Shown: positions 34,819-43,044 of the stretch, one piece after another
Position numbering within the stretch: the stretch's first letter is position 1
How the letters are laid out: each line of letters starts with the position of its first letter
NCBI GenBank assembly: GCA_964458705.1
Contig: CAYWKD010000014.1
Location: forward strand, 14,640-78,639
Origin: JAAUTG01 sp964458705
GTDB taxonomy: Bacteria; Bacteroidota; Bacteroidia; Chitinophagales; Saprospiraceae
Reading direction: 5' to 3'
Length of the DNA stretch: 64,000 nucleotides
The notes under the pieces: generated by a model
The model's input: the letters and a program-made list of their open reading frames with translations, nothing else
Told to the model about the DNA's origin: nothing
Database searches by the model: none
Program-made: the position numbers and the translations under genes

Positions 34819-37002
34819 ATGACAACAAGGAATAAAATAAAAGGTAAACGATTAAGTATTAGACAATTAAAATACGAAATCTTAAAACTGTTTAACCGAC
34901 ATCCAAAGAAACGTTTTAATGCAAAGCAAATTATCAAAAAACTGAGGGTTGCCAATAATAAAGATGCTGTGCAGCAAGCCTTAGATCAGCTTAATGAGTC
35001 AAATAAAGTTCAAGCAATCTCTTCAGGGAAATTCAAATTAGATAACGATGATACTACTACCAAAGATGATGGTACTACTAATGAGAACACACCTCGTAGA
35101 AAAGTCTATATTGGTAAAGTAGATATGACTCGGACAGGGTCTGCTTACATTGTAGTGGACGAATTGGAAGACGATGTTCATGTAGCTGCAAAACGTATGA
35201 ATACTGCTTTGCATGGCGACAGAGTAAAAATCACAACATGGACGCCCAAGAGCAGACGTAAAATGGAAGGAGAAGTGATAGAGGTGCAGGAACGAGCAAT
35301 GTCCTATTTTATTGGAACACTTCGGCTGACTCGTAAATATGGAATCGTCATACCCGACAAATCCAATATGCCTATGGATATTTTTGTTCATCACGACAAA
35401 ATCCTGGAGGCAAAAGATGGCGATAAAGTAGTAGTAAAAATAGTGGAATGGCCAACCCACCATAATCATAGTCCAATGGGAGAAGTTACTTCAGTGCTAG
35501 GTAAAGTTGGGTCTAGTGATATAGAAATGAAAGCTATTTTGATTAATAACGGCTTTGAATTAGAGTTCCCTGAGAATGTCCTTGAAGAGTCAGAAAAGTT
35601 GAATGATGAAATTACCGCTAGCGATCTTGAGCTGCGTAGAGATATGCGTGATGTAACTACCTTCACCATAGACCCCGCAGATGCTAAAGACTTTGATGAT
35701 GCGCTCTCATTGCAATATTTGGAAAACGGAAACTATGAGGTAGGAATACATATTGCTGATGTAACGCATTATGTAAAACCAGAAACAGCACTAGACAAGG
35801 AAGCACTGAAACGCTCCACCTCTGTTTATTTAGTGGATCGAGTGTTGCCCATGCTACCTGAAAGGTTATCCAATCAGCTATGCTCCCTGCGTCCCAACGA
35901 AGATAAATTCACCTTTTCCGCTGTGTTGACTTTCGATAAAAATGATAAAATTATTCGACGATGGTTCGGAAAAACTATTACGCACTCTGATCGTAGATTT
36001 ACGTATCAAGAAGCGCAGGATGTACTGGATCGAAATGAAGGCGATTGTGCAGCAGAATTGAAGAAGCTCAACGACTTAGCTAAAAAGCTACGCAAACAAA
36101 GATTTAAGCAGGGTTCAGTAGATTTTAACTCGGATGAGGTTCGCTTTAAGTTAGACGAAGACGGCACGCCACTTGAAGTGTATGTTAAAGAACGGCGAGA
36201 CACTAATATGTTGATTGAAGAGTTTATGCTGCTAGCCAATAAATCTGTTGCAGGCTACATCACCAAAAAGGGAGAGTCTTCTGAAATACCTTACATATAC
36301 AGAGTGCATGACGAACCAGATGTTGAGAAAGTAGCGGAACTGATTCATTTTGCCAAACAGATGGGAATAGATATTCAAGCAAATACATCCGACCAAGTTG
36401 CTGCAGCTTATAATAAACTCGCTAAGCAAGCCTTAACAGATGAGCGTCTGAAAATCCTTGAACCACTTGCCATTCGTACAATGGCGAAGGCTGAATACAG
36501 TAGTAACAACATTGGTCATTATGGACTAGGCTTTGAGTATTATTCTCACTTTACTTCACCTATTCGCCGTTACTCAGATGTCATTGCTCACCGATTATTG
36601 TATGAAAACATAGATGGGAGAACTTTACGAACGGATAAAGAGAAATTGCAGATGAAGTGCAAGCACATCTCCGCTCAAGAACGAAAAGCTACCGACGCAG
36701 AACGTGAATCCATCAAGTACAAGCAAGTGGAGTACATGAAAAAACACATTGGGCAGGTGTTCGAAGGACAAATTTCTGGGCTCATTGATAGAGGTATTTT
36801 TGTGGAGACCATTCAAAGTAAATGCGAAGGCATGATTGGCTTTGAGCGCATGCCAGAGCCGTTTGAATTTGGCAGAGGTAATTTGAGCATCAAAGGAAAA
36901 ATCTCACAAAAAGTCTATAAAATGGGAGACGTAGTATCCGTAAGGATTATCGGAGCAGATTTGCAGAAGCGTAGAATCGAAATGGAATTGATAACAGAAT
37001 AG
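34819..37002 (+). CDS. rnr: Ribonuclease R
   Basis: 727 residues, a 3'-to-5' exoribonuclease that degrades structured RNA. The N-terminal winged-helix part (residues 1-75), cold-shock domains, the RNB catalytic core starting at TTFTIDPADAKDFDDALS (near residue 284, with the four aspartates), a second core region GHYGLGFEYYSHFTSPIRRYSD, and a C-terminal S1 domain (EGQISGLIDRGIFVE) are visible. The 'HFTSPIRRYSD' loop is diagnostic of RNase II/R; the N-terminal helical domain favours RNase R. It is followed by a separate small-RNA-like unit, not by a terminator of its own that I could find. Confidence 0.95.
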   Translation: MTTRNKIKGKRLSIRQLKYEILKLFNRHPKKRFNAKQIIKKLRVANNKDAVQQALDQLNESNKVQAISSGKFKLDNDDTTTKDDGTTNENTPRRKVYIGKVDMTRTGSAYIVVDELEDDVHVAAKRMNTALHGDRVKITTWTPKSRRKMEGEVIEVQERAMSYFIGTLRLTRKYGIVIPDKSNMPMDIFVHHDKILEAKDGDKVVVKIVEWPTHHNHSPMGEVTSVLGKVGSSDIEMKAILINNGFELEFPENVLEESEKLNDEITASDLELRRDMRDVTTFTIDPADAKDFDDALSLQYLENGNYEVGIHIADVTHYVKPETALDKEALKRSTSVYLVDRVLPMLPERLSNQLCSLRPNEDKFTFSAVLTFDKNDKIIRRWFGKTITHSDRRFTYQEAQDVLDRNEGDCAAELKKLNDLAKKLRKQRFKQGSVDFNSDEVRFKLDEDGTPLEVYVKERRDTNMLIEEFMLLANKSVAGYITKKGESSEIPYIYRVHDEPDVEKVAELIHFAKQMGIDIQANTSDQVAAAYNKLAKQALTDERLKILEPLAIRTMAKAEYSSNNIGHYGLGFEYYSHFTSPIRRYSDVIAHRLLYENIDGRTLRTDKEKLQMKCKHISAQERKATDAERESIKYKQVEYMKKHIGQVFEGQISGLIDRGIFVETIQSKCEGMIGFERMPEPFEFGRGNLSIKGKISQKVYKMGDVVSVRIIGADLQKRRIEMELITE

Positions 37003-37031
37003 CCTAATTTTCTCAACTACTTATAGAATAA

Positions 37032-37062
37032 TTTCATATTAATACGAAATTACATATATTTG
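37032..37062 (+). promoter_or_regulatory. Promoter of the candidate small RNA
   Basis: TTTC (37032-37035), 19 bases, then a perfect TATATTTG (37055-37062). It fits the TTTG/TAnnTTTG consensus apart from one base in the upstream box. It points into the hairpin-containing RNA unit that follows. Confidence 0.55.
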
Positions 37063-37068
37063 CATCAC

Positions 37069-37213
37069 AACATTTATATGCACTAATCGGTGCACCTCTT
37101 CCTGTAATATTTTTTTAAACATCCAATGAAGGCTACTTGCTGTACAAAGGAAAGACTACCTTAATAAGAAAGTAAATGGGGTACATCTCGGACGGATGTA
37201 CCCCTTACTTTTT
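37069..37213 (+). ncRNA. Candidate small RNA (about 140 nt)
   Basis: The predicted start is near 37069 after a TATATTTG box. A 5' hairpin TGCAC-TAATCG-GTGCA lies near 37079-37094. The 3' end is a long terminator: AAGTAA-AT-GGGGTACATC (from 37170), loop TCGGACG, and GATGTACCCC-TTACTT (37195-37210) followed by Ts. The 5' arm has a two-base bulge. No frame of useful length and no riboswitch family I know fits. It ends 265 bases before the next gene, so an independent RNA is more likely than a leader attenuator. A 6S-like fold was considered and not supported. Confidence 0.55.
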
Positions 37214-37477
37214 CTTGCAGGATAAGTGAGGCGTCAAACCTATAAATCTATCAAAAGCTATACTTCATAGCTAGTTATTTATCAACATATTTAACAAAAT
37301 ACAGCATTCCTAAATAATGGGGATTAGCACTTAGTTGTCACTAAAATGCTAAGAATAAAAACAGATATAAAATAATTAATATACAATTAACCTGAATTTT
37401 AAAGCAAATCTAATTCTGATAGGTTCTTGTTTGTAGAATTATATTTTTTAACTGTATTTAAAATTCCTTATTCAATT

Positions 37478-40400
37478 ATGTTTGCAAAACATTTACTAAA
37501 GGGGATGTTATCTATTGCTGTATTAGCATTGCTAACGTCTGTTGTAAGCGCACAGGATTTCAAAATCCAAATCCTCCACAACAATGATGGAGAATCTAAC
37601 TTATTTCCAAACGCAGATGGCTATGGTGGTGTAGCTCAATTCTCAGGTAAACTGAAAGAATTGCGTTTCCAAGCATGGCAAGGTGGCTATCCATCTATTT
37701 TACTTTCTTCTGGCGACAACTTTCTGCCTGGTCCTGAAACAGAAGCAAGTGTTCTTCTACCCGAAGGTGAAGCACCTTACGATGCAAGAGTATTCAATGA
37801 ATTTTTGTACGATGCTTTTTGCATTGGCAACCACGACTTTGATTTAGGCCCTGACTATTTGGCGAGAATTATTGGTGGATTAGATCAGACAAAATTTTGG
37901 CCTCAATTTTTGAGTGCTAACCTTGACTTTTCTGGTGAGCCAGTACTACAAGCATTTGTAGAATCTCAGAAACTAGCTAAGAGCACTATTCTTTATCGTG
38001 GCGGTGAAAGAATCGGTGTAATTGGCTTGACAACGCCTAATTTAGATTTTATCTCTTCTCCTAGAAATGTTGAAGTGATGGATAACTTAGCAGAGATTGT
38101 AAATGAAGAAAAATCAAAATTAGAGGCAAGAGGTATCAACAAAATCATCTTGATCTCTCACCTACAAGGCGTCGAAGAAGATGAAGCACTAGCAGCTTCG
38201 TTGAGTGATATTGATATAGTGATTGCTGGTGGTGGCGATGATGTCTTAGCAAATGATCCTTCTCAATTAGTACCTGGTGATGAAATCGAAGGTGCTTACC
38301 CTAAGACTATCACCGATGCTGATGGCGGAACAGTCTATATCGTAACAACAGGCGGTGATTACAAGTATGTTGGTAACTTAACGGTAACCTTCGATGAAGC
38401 AGGTCGCATTAAGGAAATAGATGAAACTTCCGGTCCAGTGCCAGTAATTGGTAGAGCAGACCCCAAAGTAGAAGAAATCATTCAGCCTGTTGCTGATTTC
38501 TTAGCAGGATTGAGTGCCGATGTAATAGCTACAACAGAGGTTGCCTTAGATGGTAGAAGAAATGCTATTCGCGGAATGGAAACCAATGAAGGTAACTTAA
38601 TTGCAGATGCTCTCTTATGGCAGTCTCGTGCATTGGCAGCAGACTTTGACGCACCAACGCCAGACGTAGCACTAGCAAATGGTGGTGGTATTCGTAACAA
38701 CAATATTATTGCAGCAGGTTCTGACATTTCTGTACAGACAACATTCGATATTCTTCCATTTGGTAATATCACAACTGTTCTTGAACCCATTTCGGCTGCT
38801 CAATTCAAGCAAGTAATGGAGAATGCTGTATCGAGAATTACAGATGAAGGGCCAGCTGGTAGTGGCACAGGTCGTTTCGCTCAGATCGCTGGTTTCACAA
38901 TGGAATATACACTAGCGGGTGATGCAATCGCAATTGAGGATGATGTGATTACTTCCGAAGGTTCAAGAGTGGTAACAATTACATTAAACGATGGTACTAA
39001 GATTGTGGAAAATGGACAAGTAGTAGATGGTGCCAGAGACATTGTCGTAACAACGCTTAACTTTTTGGCAACGGGTGGCGACCAATATCCATTTGGTGGT
39101 GCAGACTTCACACTGCTTGGTTTGACTGGTCAAAAGTCCCTTCAAAATTATATTGAGCAAGAATTAAACGGCGTAATTTCGGCTGCTCAATACCCAGAAG
39201 GTGGAGAAGGAAGAAATGTACAGGTGGATGCACCAATGACCACTACTGTGGTAGATGTAATTGTAAACAGCGACGTACACAATACGCTAGAAGCAGCAGT
39301 AATTGCAGCAGGGTTAGCAGATGATTTAAGTGGTGAAGGACCATTTACGGTATTTGCTCCAACAGATGATGCTTTCGCTGCATTGCCAGATGGAACAGTG
39401 GCAACATTATTGGAAGACCCAACAGGTGATCTAGCCAATATTTTACTATATCACGTACTAGGAGCTAAAGTTCTATCTACTGACTTAGTGAATGGAATGA
39501 CTGCTACTACATTGCTAGGAGAGGATGTAACAGTAACGATCAATGAAGCTGGCGTATTTATCAACAATGCGCAGGTAATCCTAGCTGACATTGAAACGGA
39601 TAATGGAGTTGTTCATGTTATTGATGCAGTATTATTGCCACCAACTGAAAATACAGATGCTGTATTCGATCTTGCGCCAATTGGAACATACAATACAGGC
39701 ATTTTTGATGAAGGTGCAGCAGAAATTGTAGCTTATGATGCAGCAACTCAGCGTTTGTTCTTCACGAATGCAGATGCTAATACAGTAACAGTGCTTGATA
39801 TCACCGATCCAACCAACCCTACGTTAGTAACTGATATTGATATGTCAGCTTATGGTGCGGGTGTAAATAGCGTAGCTGTATATGATGGTTTAGTAGCAGT
39901 AGCGGCAGAAGCAGATGCAGTAGATGCAAATGGTTCCGTAGTGTTTTTTGATACAGATGGAGTATTCATTAATTCTGTAACAGCAGGTGTTCTACCCGAT
40001 ATGTTGACATTCACAAATGCTGGTGATAAAGTCATAGTAGCCAATGAAGGTGAGCCAAATGATGACTATACAATTGATCCTGAAGGCTCGGTTTCTATTA
40101 TTGATATTTCGGAAGGTGCAGCTAACGCAACAGTAACGAATGTTACCTTCTCTTCATTCAATGCATTTGAGGATGCTATCCGAGCAGAAGGCGTACGTAT
40201 CTTCGGACCGAATGCAACCGTAGCACAAGATGTAGAACCTGAGTTTGTGGCTATATCTGCGGATGACGCAACAGCTTTCGTTGTGTTACAAGAAAACAAT
40301 GCAGTTGCAGTAATTGACATTGCTTCTGCTTCAGTTACAGGCATTTTGCCATTGGGAACTAAAGATCACAGCATAATGGGTAATGGTTTTGATGCTAGCA

Positions 40401-41458
40401 ATCGTTCTGATGCTATCGATATTACTACACATCCAGTGAAAGGATTGTACTTGCCAGATGCAATGGTTTCTGTAGAAATTAATGGCGAGACGTACCTAGT
40501 AACGGCTAATGAAGGAGACTCAAGAGATTACGATGGTTTTTCTGAAGAAGCAAGAGTGAAAGACCTGGTGCTAGATCCAACTGCATTTCCTGATGCTGCT
40601 CAATTGCAAGAAGATGCTAACTTAGGTCGTCTCAACATTACGACTACTTTAGGTGATACAGACAATGATGGAGATTACGATGAGCTATTTTCTTATGGCG
40701 CACGCTCATTTACAATTTGGGACACAGAAGGGAATATTGTATTCGATAGTGGTGATGAGTTTGAGCAAATCACTGCCGAATTATTACCAACAGTATTTAA
40801 TTCTACCAATGATGAGACTGGATTTAAAAGTCGCTCTGATGACAAAGGTCCTGAGCCAGAAGCAGTAACTATTGCTGAGTTAGATGGCAAAATATTTGCT
40901 TTGATTGGATTGGAAAGAATTGGTGGTATCTTTGTTTATGATATTACTGATCCTGCAAACGCCACTTATGTAAACTACGTGAATAATAGAAACTTCGATG
41001 CTGATCCTACTACCGCAGAGGCAGGTGATTTAGGTGTCGAAAGTGTTTTATTCATCCCAGCTACGGACAGCCCAGTGGACTTTCCATTAGTAGTAACTGC
41101 CAACGAAGTATCGGGTACGGTAAGTATTTTTAGTGTAAATGCAAGTGGAATGATCGCTCCTGCCATCGAGGCTAGAAATGCAGATTTGGCTATTGCAGAG
41201 ACAACACTTACTACGTTCCCTAACCCAGCTACGGAAATCATTAATATTACTTATGATGTAGCAGCAGCAGGAAATGTACAGGTATTTGTTTCTAACGCAA
41301 GCGGACAAAGAGTAGCAACAGTATTCAACGGAACTGCTAGTGAAGGTGAGATTAATTTGACAGTAGCTCCTGCTCAATTTGGTATGCCAACTGGTCTTTA
41401 TTTCGTAACTGTTCAAACAGCCGAAGGTATAGAGACTAAAGCAGTAACAGTGAAGTAA
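37478..41458 (+). CDS. Secreted 5'-nucleotidase / fasciclin / choice-of-anchor-I propeller protein, type IX sorted
   Basis: 1326 residues from the ATG at 37478; an upstream in-frame TTG at 37427 would add 17 residues before the signal peptide and is unlikely. Order: signal peptide (LSIAVLALLTSVVSA), metallophosphoesterase 5'-nucleotidase (LHNNDGESNLFPN, SGDNFLPG, FCIGNHDFDLG, residues about 25-340) and its C-terminal domain (ETNEGNLIADALL, FDILPFGN, to about 575), a fasciclin FAS1 domain (residues about 590-720; GPFTVFAPTDDAFAALPDG, ANILLYHVLGAKVLS), a long beta-propeller-like choice-of-anchor-I region (about 735-1240), and a Por-type tail starting FPNPATEIINITYD (last 75). Secreted to the surface; probably scavenges phosphate from nucleotides. 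Confidence 0.9.
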   Translation: MFAKHLLKGMLSIAVLALLTSVVSAQDFKIQILHNNDGESNLFPNADGYGGVAQFSGKLKELRFQAWQGGYPSILLSSGDNFLPGPETEASVLLPEGEAPYDARVFNEFLYDAFCIGNHDFDLGPDYLARIIGGLDQTKFWPQFLSANLDFSGEPVLQAFVESQKLAKSTILYRGGERIGVIGLTTPNLDFISSPRNVEVMDNLAEIVNEEKSKLEARGINKIILISHLQGVEEDEALAASLSDIDIVIAGGGDDVLANDPSQLVPGDEIEGAYPKTITDADGGTVYIVTTGGDYKYVGNLTVTFDEAGRIKEIDETSGPVPVIGRADPKVEEIIQPVADFLAGLSADVIATTEVALDGRRNAIRGMETNEGNLIADALLWQSRALAADFDAPTPDVALANGGGIRNNNIIAAGSDISVQTTFDILPFGNITTVLEPISAAQFKQVMENAVSRITDEGPAGSGTGRFAQIAGFTMEYTLAGDAIAIEDDVITSEGSRVVTITLNDGTKIVENGQVVDGARDIVVTTLNFLATGGDQYPFGGADFTLLGLTGQKSLQNYIEQELNGVISAAQYPEGGEGRNVQVDAPMTTTVVDVIVNSDVHNTLEAAVIAAGLADDLSGEGPFTVFAPTDDAFAALPDGTVATLLEDPTGDLANILLYHVLGAKVLSTDLVNGMTATTLLGEDVTVTINEAGVFINNAQVILADIETDNGVVHVIDAVLLPPTENTDAVFDLAPIGTYNTGIFDEGAAEIVAYDAATQRLFFTNADANTVTVLDITDPTNPTLVTDIDMSAYGAGVNSVAVYDGLVAVAAEADAVDANGSVVFFDTDGVFINSVTAGVLPDMLTFTNAGDKVIVANEGEPNDDYTIDPEGSVSIIDISEGAANATVTNVTFSSFNAFEDAIRAEGVRIFGPNATVAQDVEPEFVAISADDATAFVVLQENNAVAVIDIASASVTGILPLGTKDHSIMGNGFDASNRSDAIDITTHPVKGLYLPDAMVSVEINGETYLVTANEGDSRDYDGFSEEARVKDLVLDPTAFPDAAQLQEDANLGRLNITTTLGDTDNDGDYDELFSYGARSFTIWDTEGNIVFDSGDEFEQITAELLPTVFNSTNDETGFKSRSDDKGPEPEAVTIAELDGKIFALIGLERIGGIFVYDITDPANATYVNYVNNRNFDADPTTAEAGDLGVESVLFIPATDSPVDFPLVVTANEVSGTVSIFSVNASGMIAPAIEARNADLAIAETTLTTFPNPATEIINITYDVAAAGNVQVFVSNASGQRVATVFNGTASEGEINLTVAPAQFGMPTGLYFVTVQTAEGIETKAVTVK

Positions 41459-41495
41459 CTTGAACGAGAAGAGAAGATAGTATTTTAATACAAGT

Positions 41496-41538
41496 GCACC
41501 GTTCTCACTACACGTAGGAACGGTGCTCTAATTTTTTT
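41496..41538 (+). terminator. Rho-independent terminator after the nucleotidase gene
   Basis: A 9-bp stem GCACCGTTC (41496-41504) with GAACGGTGC (41518-41526) and seven T in 41532-41538. It lies 38 bases past the stop and also just past the stop of the convergent DksA-like gene, so it may serve both. Confidence 0.85.
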
Positions 41539-41546
41539 AAAACAAC

Positions 41547-41936
41547 TTAAAACTTATCTCTACCTAATTTAGCTTCAATGCTCAACGTGGCGTGAGGTAC
41601 GGCACGCAATCGCTCTTTTGCTATCAATTTTCCAGTTTCACGACAAATACCGTAAACTTTATTTTCAATACGAATAAGCGCATTCTCCAAGTGATTAATA
41701 TGCTTTCTCAATCGACTTAAAGCACCAGTCAAATGCTCTGTTTCTGCTACTCCAACTGCATCGTCCAAGCTTTTCAACTTAGCATCTGGATTATCGATTA
41801 AATCTTCTAGTTGACCTTGAAAAAAAACTAATTGCTCATTTGCTTGTAGTAACTTCCTTTCAATAAGCGACTTAAATTCCTTTAACTCGTTATCGCTATA
41901 TCGAGATTTTTTGATTGTTTTATCAGTCGTACCCAT
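41547..41936 (-). CDS. TraR/DksA-family regulator lacking a complete zinc finger
   Basis: 129 residues from the ATG at 41936; the longer frame to 41957 adds MISLIKF and is less like relatives. Coiled-coil residues about 15-85 (ELKEFKSLIERKLLQANEQL, LTGALSRLRKHINHLENALIRIENK) and the C-terminal DksA-like knob YGICRETGKLIAKERLRAVPHATLSIEAK. Only one of the four zinc cysteines is left, as in many Bacteroidetes homologues. DksA relatives insert into the RNA polymerase secondary channel and change promoter response, often with ppGpp. The adjacent intergenic region with repeated promoter and hairpin units is to its left on the genome but no link is shown. Confidence 0.88.
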   Translation of the reverse strand: MGTTDKTIKKSRYSDNELKEFKSLIERKLLQANEQLVFFQGQLEDLIDNPDAKLKSLDDAVGVAETEHLTGALSRLRKHINHLENALIRIENKVYGICRETGKLIAKERLRAVPHATLSIEAKLGRDKF

Positions 41937-42244
41937 AAACTTAATAAGAGATATCATTTTTAATCAAGAAATAATGTACCAAATGTCATCTTGTTTTAGA
42001 AACGGATAGCAATTAAAAATAGTTTTTCTACTAACAAGTAAGAAACCTTGTAAAATTCTATCAATTATACGCTTAAGTCTCTGCTCAAAATGATCCTAAA
42101 TTACCTATTCTCTTTGTTGCCATTCCAATTTTAGGAAATTTTACAAAAAGAAATTAAATTTTTCCTTCAAAAATAATTTATTTCACAAAAAATTGGTGTA
42201 GATTCTTATTTTTGGGTATTTTTCATGTTTTTTCTTAAATATTA

Positions 42245-42300
42245 TTTTCACAACTTAGTTTTTTTGTCCTTGTTCTGGGTAAAAAGGTGTTGCATATTTG
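42245..42300 (+). promoter_or_regulatory. Promoter region of hairpin unit 1
   Basis: TTTTCACAA (42245-42253) stands 48 bases before CATATTTG (42293-42300), with TTG (42270-42272) 20 bases upstream of the latter. The same three parts with the same 48-base offset occur before unit 4, so this looks like a promoter, possibly with an upstream regulatory site. CATATTTG differs from TAnnTTTG in one base. Confidence 0.6.
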
Positions 42301-42305
42301 TATCG

Positions 42306-42440
42306 TGGTTGAAAGATAAGGGAAAGAATGAAGGATTGGTTAAAAGCAGCTAGTCAAAATTTGAAAAGAAATATGTTCATGGGATTATAATTTGTTGATG
42401 GTGAGTCGTCCCAGATTTTTCTGGGACGAACTACTTTTTA
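42306..42440 (+). ncRNA. Hairpin unit 1 (candidate small RNA or mini-gene)
   Basis: Predicted to start near 42306. The 13-nt box ATGTTCATGGGAT lies at 42373-42385; the terminator stem TCGTCCCAG (42406-42414), loop ATTTTT, CTGGGACGA (42421-42429) is followed by a T-run. Inside is a short frame (42328-42390, 20 codons beginning MKDWLKAAS and ending NMFMGL, preceded by AAGGGA), so a tiny peptide is an alternative reading. The later units do not conserve that frame. Confidence 0.5.
42328..42390 (+). CDS. Possible 20-residue peptide in hairpin unit 1
   Basis: ATG at 42328 with AAGGGA 7 bases upstream and TAA at 42388, between a promoter and a terminator. The peptide starts MKDWLKAAS, contains QNLKR and ends NMFMGL; it could be amphipathic. 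In units 3 and 4 the shared box gives only short MFMG-type ends and no comparable start, so coding is doubtful. Reported because unit 1 is complete. Confidence 0.25.
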   Translation: MKDWLKAASQNLKRNMFMGL

Positions 42441-42472
42441 AAATTCATAATCGCTGTAAAAGATACTTTAGG

Positions 42473-42583
42473 CGCACCAGAGAATAAAAAAGGCCAGCTA
42501 AAAGAAGCCAGCCTCAATCATGTTCACGGGATATAATCAAAACAACTATAGGGATAAAGAATTTTTTTTATTTCTCTGGTGCG
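42473..42583. repeat. 111-bp element bounded by a long inverted repeat (unit 2)
   Basis: Left arm CGCACCAGAGAATAAAAAA (42473-42491) matches the right arm TTTTTTATTTCTCTGGTGCG (42564-42583) as inverted repeat with one bulged base. Inside is the one-mismatch box ATGTTCACGGGAT (42520-42532) and a segment which on the minus strand forms GGCTGGCT-TCTTTT-AGCTGGCC with a following T-run, i.e. a minus-strand terminator with two G-U pairs. The element might fold as one long hairpin in RNA or be a small non-autonomous repeat. Confidence 0.6.
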
Positions 42584-42639
42584 AATTTACTTCAATTAAT
42601 CGGAATTACCAATTGGTGTTCCAAAGAAATAATATGTTT

Positions 42640-42700
42640 TTAGATATGTTCATGGGATCATAATAGTAAGTCGTACCGATAAGTACGACTCTTTTTTTTA
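42640..42700 (+). ncRNA. Hairpin unit 3
   Basis: Box ATGTTCATGGGAT at 42646-42658, 10 bases, then AGTCGTAC (42669-42676), loop CGATAA, GTACGACT (42683-42690) and a run of eight T. It is a clean rho-independent terminator. No promoter consensus was found just upstream; it could be read through from unit 1 or be a separate short RNA. Confidence 0.5.
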
Positions 42701-42825
42701 GAATGAGCATCTAAATTTTATTTAAAAAGCAATTCAAAAATTTTAATTAATTTCACATATTTTACTGATCAAAGTCTAATTAATGGTTTAATATAAATTC
42801 TTTGTTAGCAAGTATAGTAAATTAA

Positions 42826-42881
42826 TTTTCACAATTGCTATTTTCTGTCCTTTGTATTAAAATATTATGCTCTCATATTTG
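42826..42881 (+). promoter_or_regulatory. Promoter region of hairpin unit 4
   Basis: TTTTCACAA (42826-42834), TGTCC (42846-42850), TTTG (42851-42854), 19 bases, CATATTTG (42874-42881), followed by TATCAT. The elements, the 48-base offset and the TATC after the box repeat those of the unit 1 promoter, which argues for duplication of a working promoter. Confidence 0.6.
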
Positions 42882-42886
42882 TATCA

Positions 42887-43035
42887 TTAAAGAGATAGAA
42901 TAAAACTGATAGTTAAATTTCTGTTAAAAATAGAGTAGTCAACCTGTAGCCACAAAATTAGATCCAAAAGATATGTTCATGGGATAAAATTGTTGATGAT
43001 GGGTTGTTCCGATACAAGTTCGGAACATGCCATTA
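42887..43035 (+). ncRNA. Hairpin unit 4
   Basis: A leader of about 80 nt, then CCAAAAGAT leading into the box at 42973-42985, 19 bases that match unit 1 (TTGTTGATG), and the stem TGTTCCGA (43005-43012), loop TACAAGT, TCGGAACA (43020-43027). The T-run is weak (ATTATTTTA). It shares the 20-base spacer type with unit 1. Confidence 0.5.
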
Positions 43036-43044
43036 TTTTATCCA

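Larger units (their letters stand above)
37003..37477. other. 475-bp intergenic region containing a small-RNA candidate
   Basis: Between rnr and the large nucleotidase. The first 210 bases hold a promoter, a short hairpin and a strong terminator (listed separately). The remaining 265 bases, up to the nucleotidase ATG at 37478, are AT-rich and hold a long 5' leader; nothing else recognised. Confidence 0.6.

Noticed and set aside
37069..37213. 6S RNA identity
   Set aside because: I could not fold a long rod with a central bubble and paired ends; only a small 5' hairpin and the terminator are evident.
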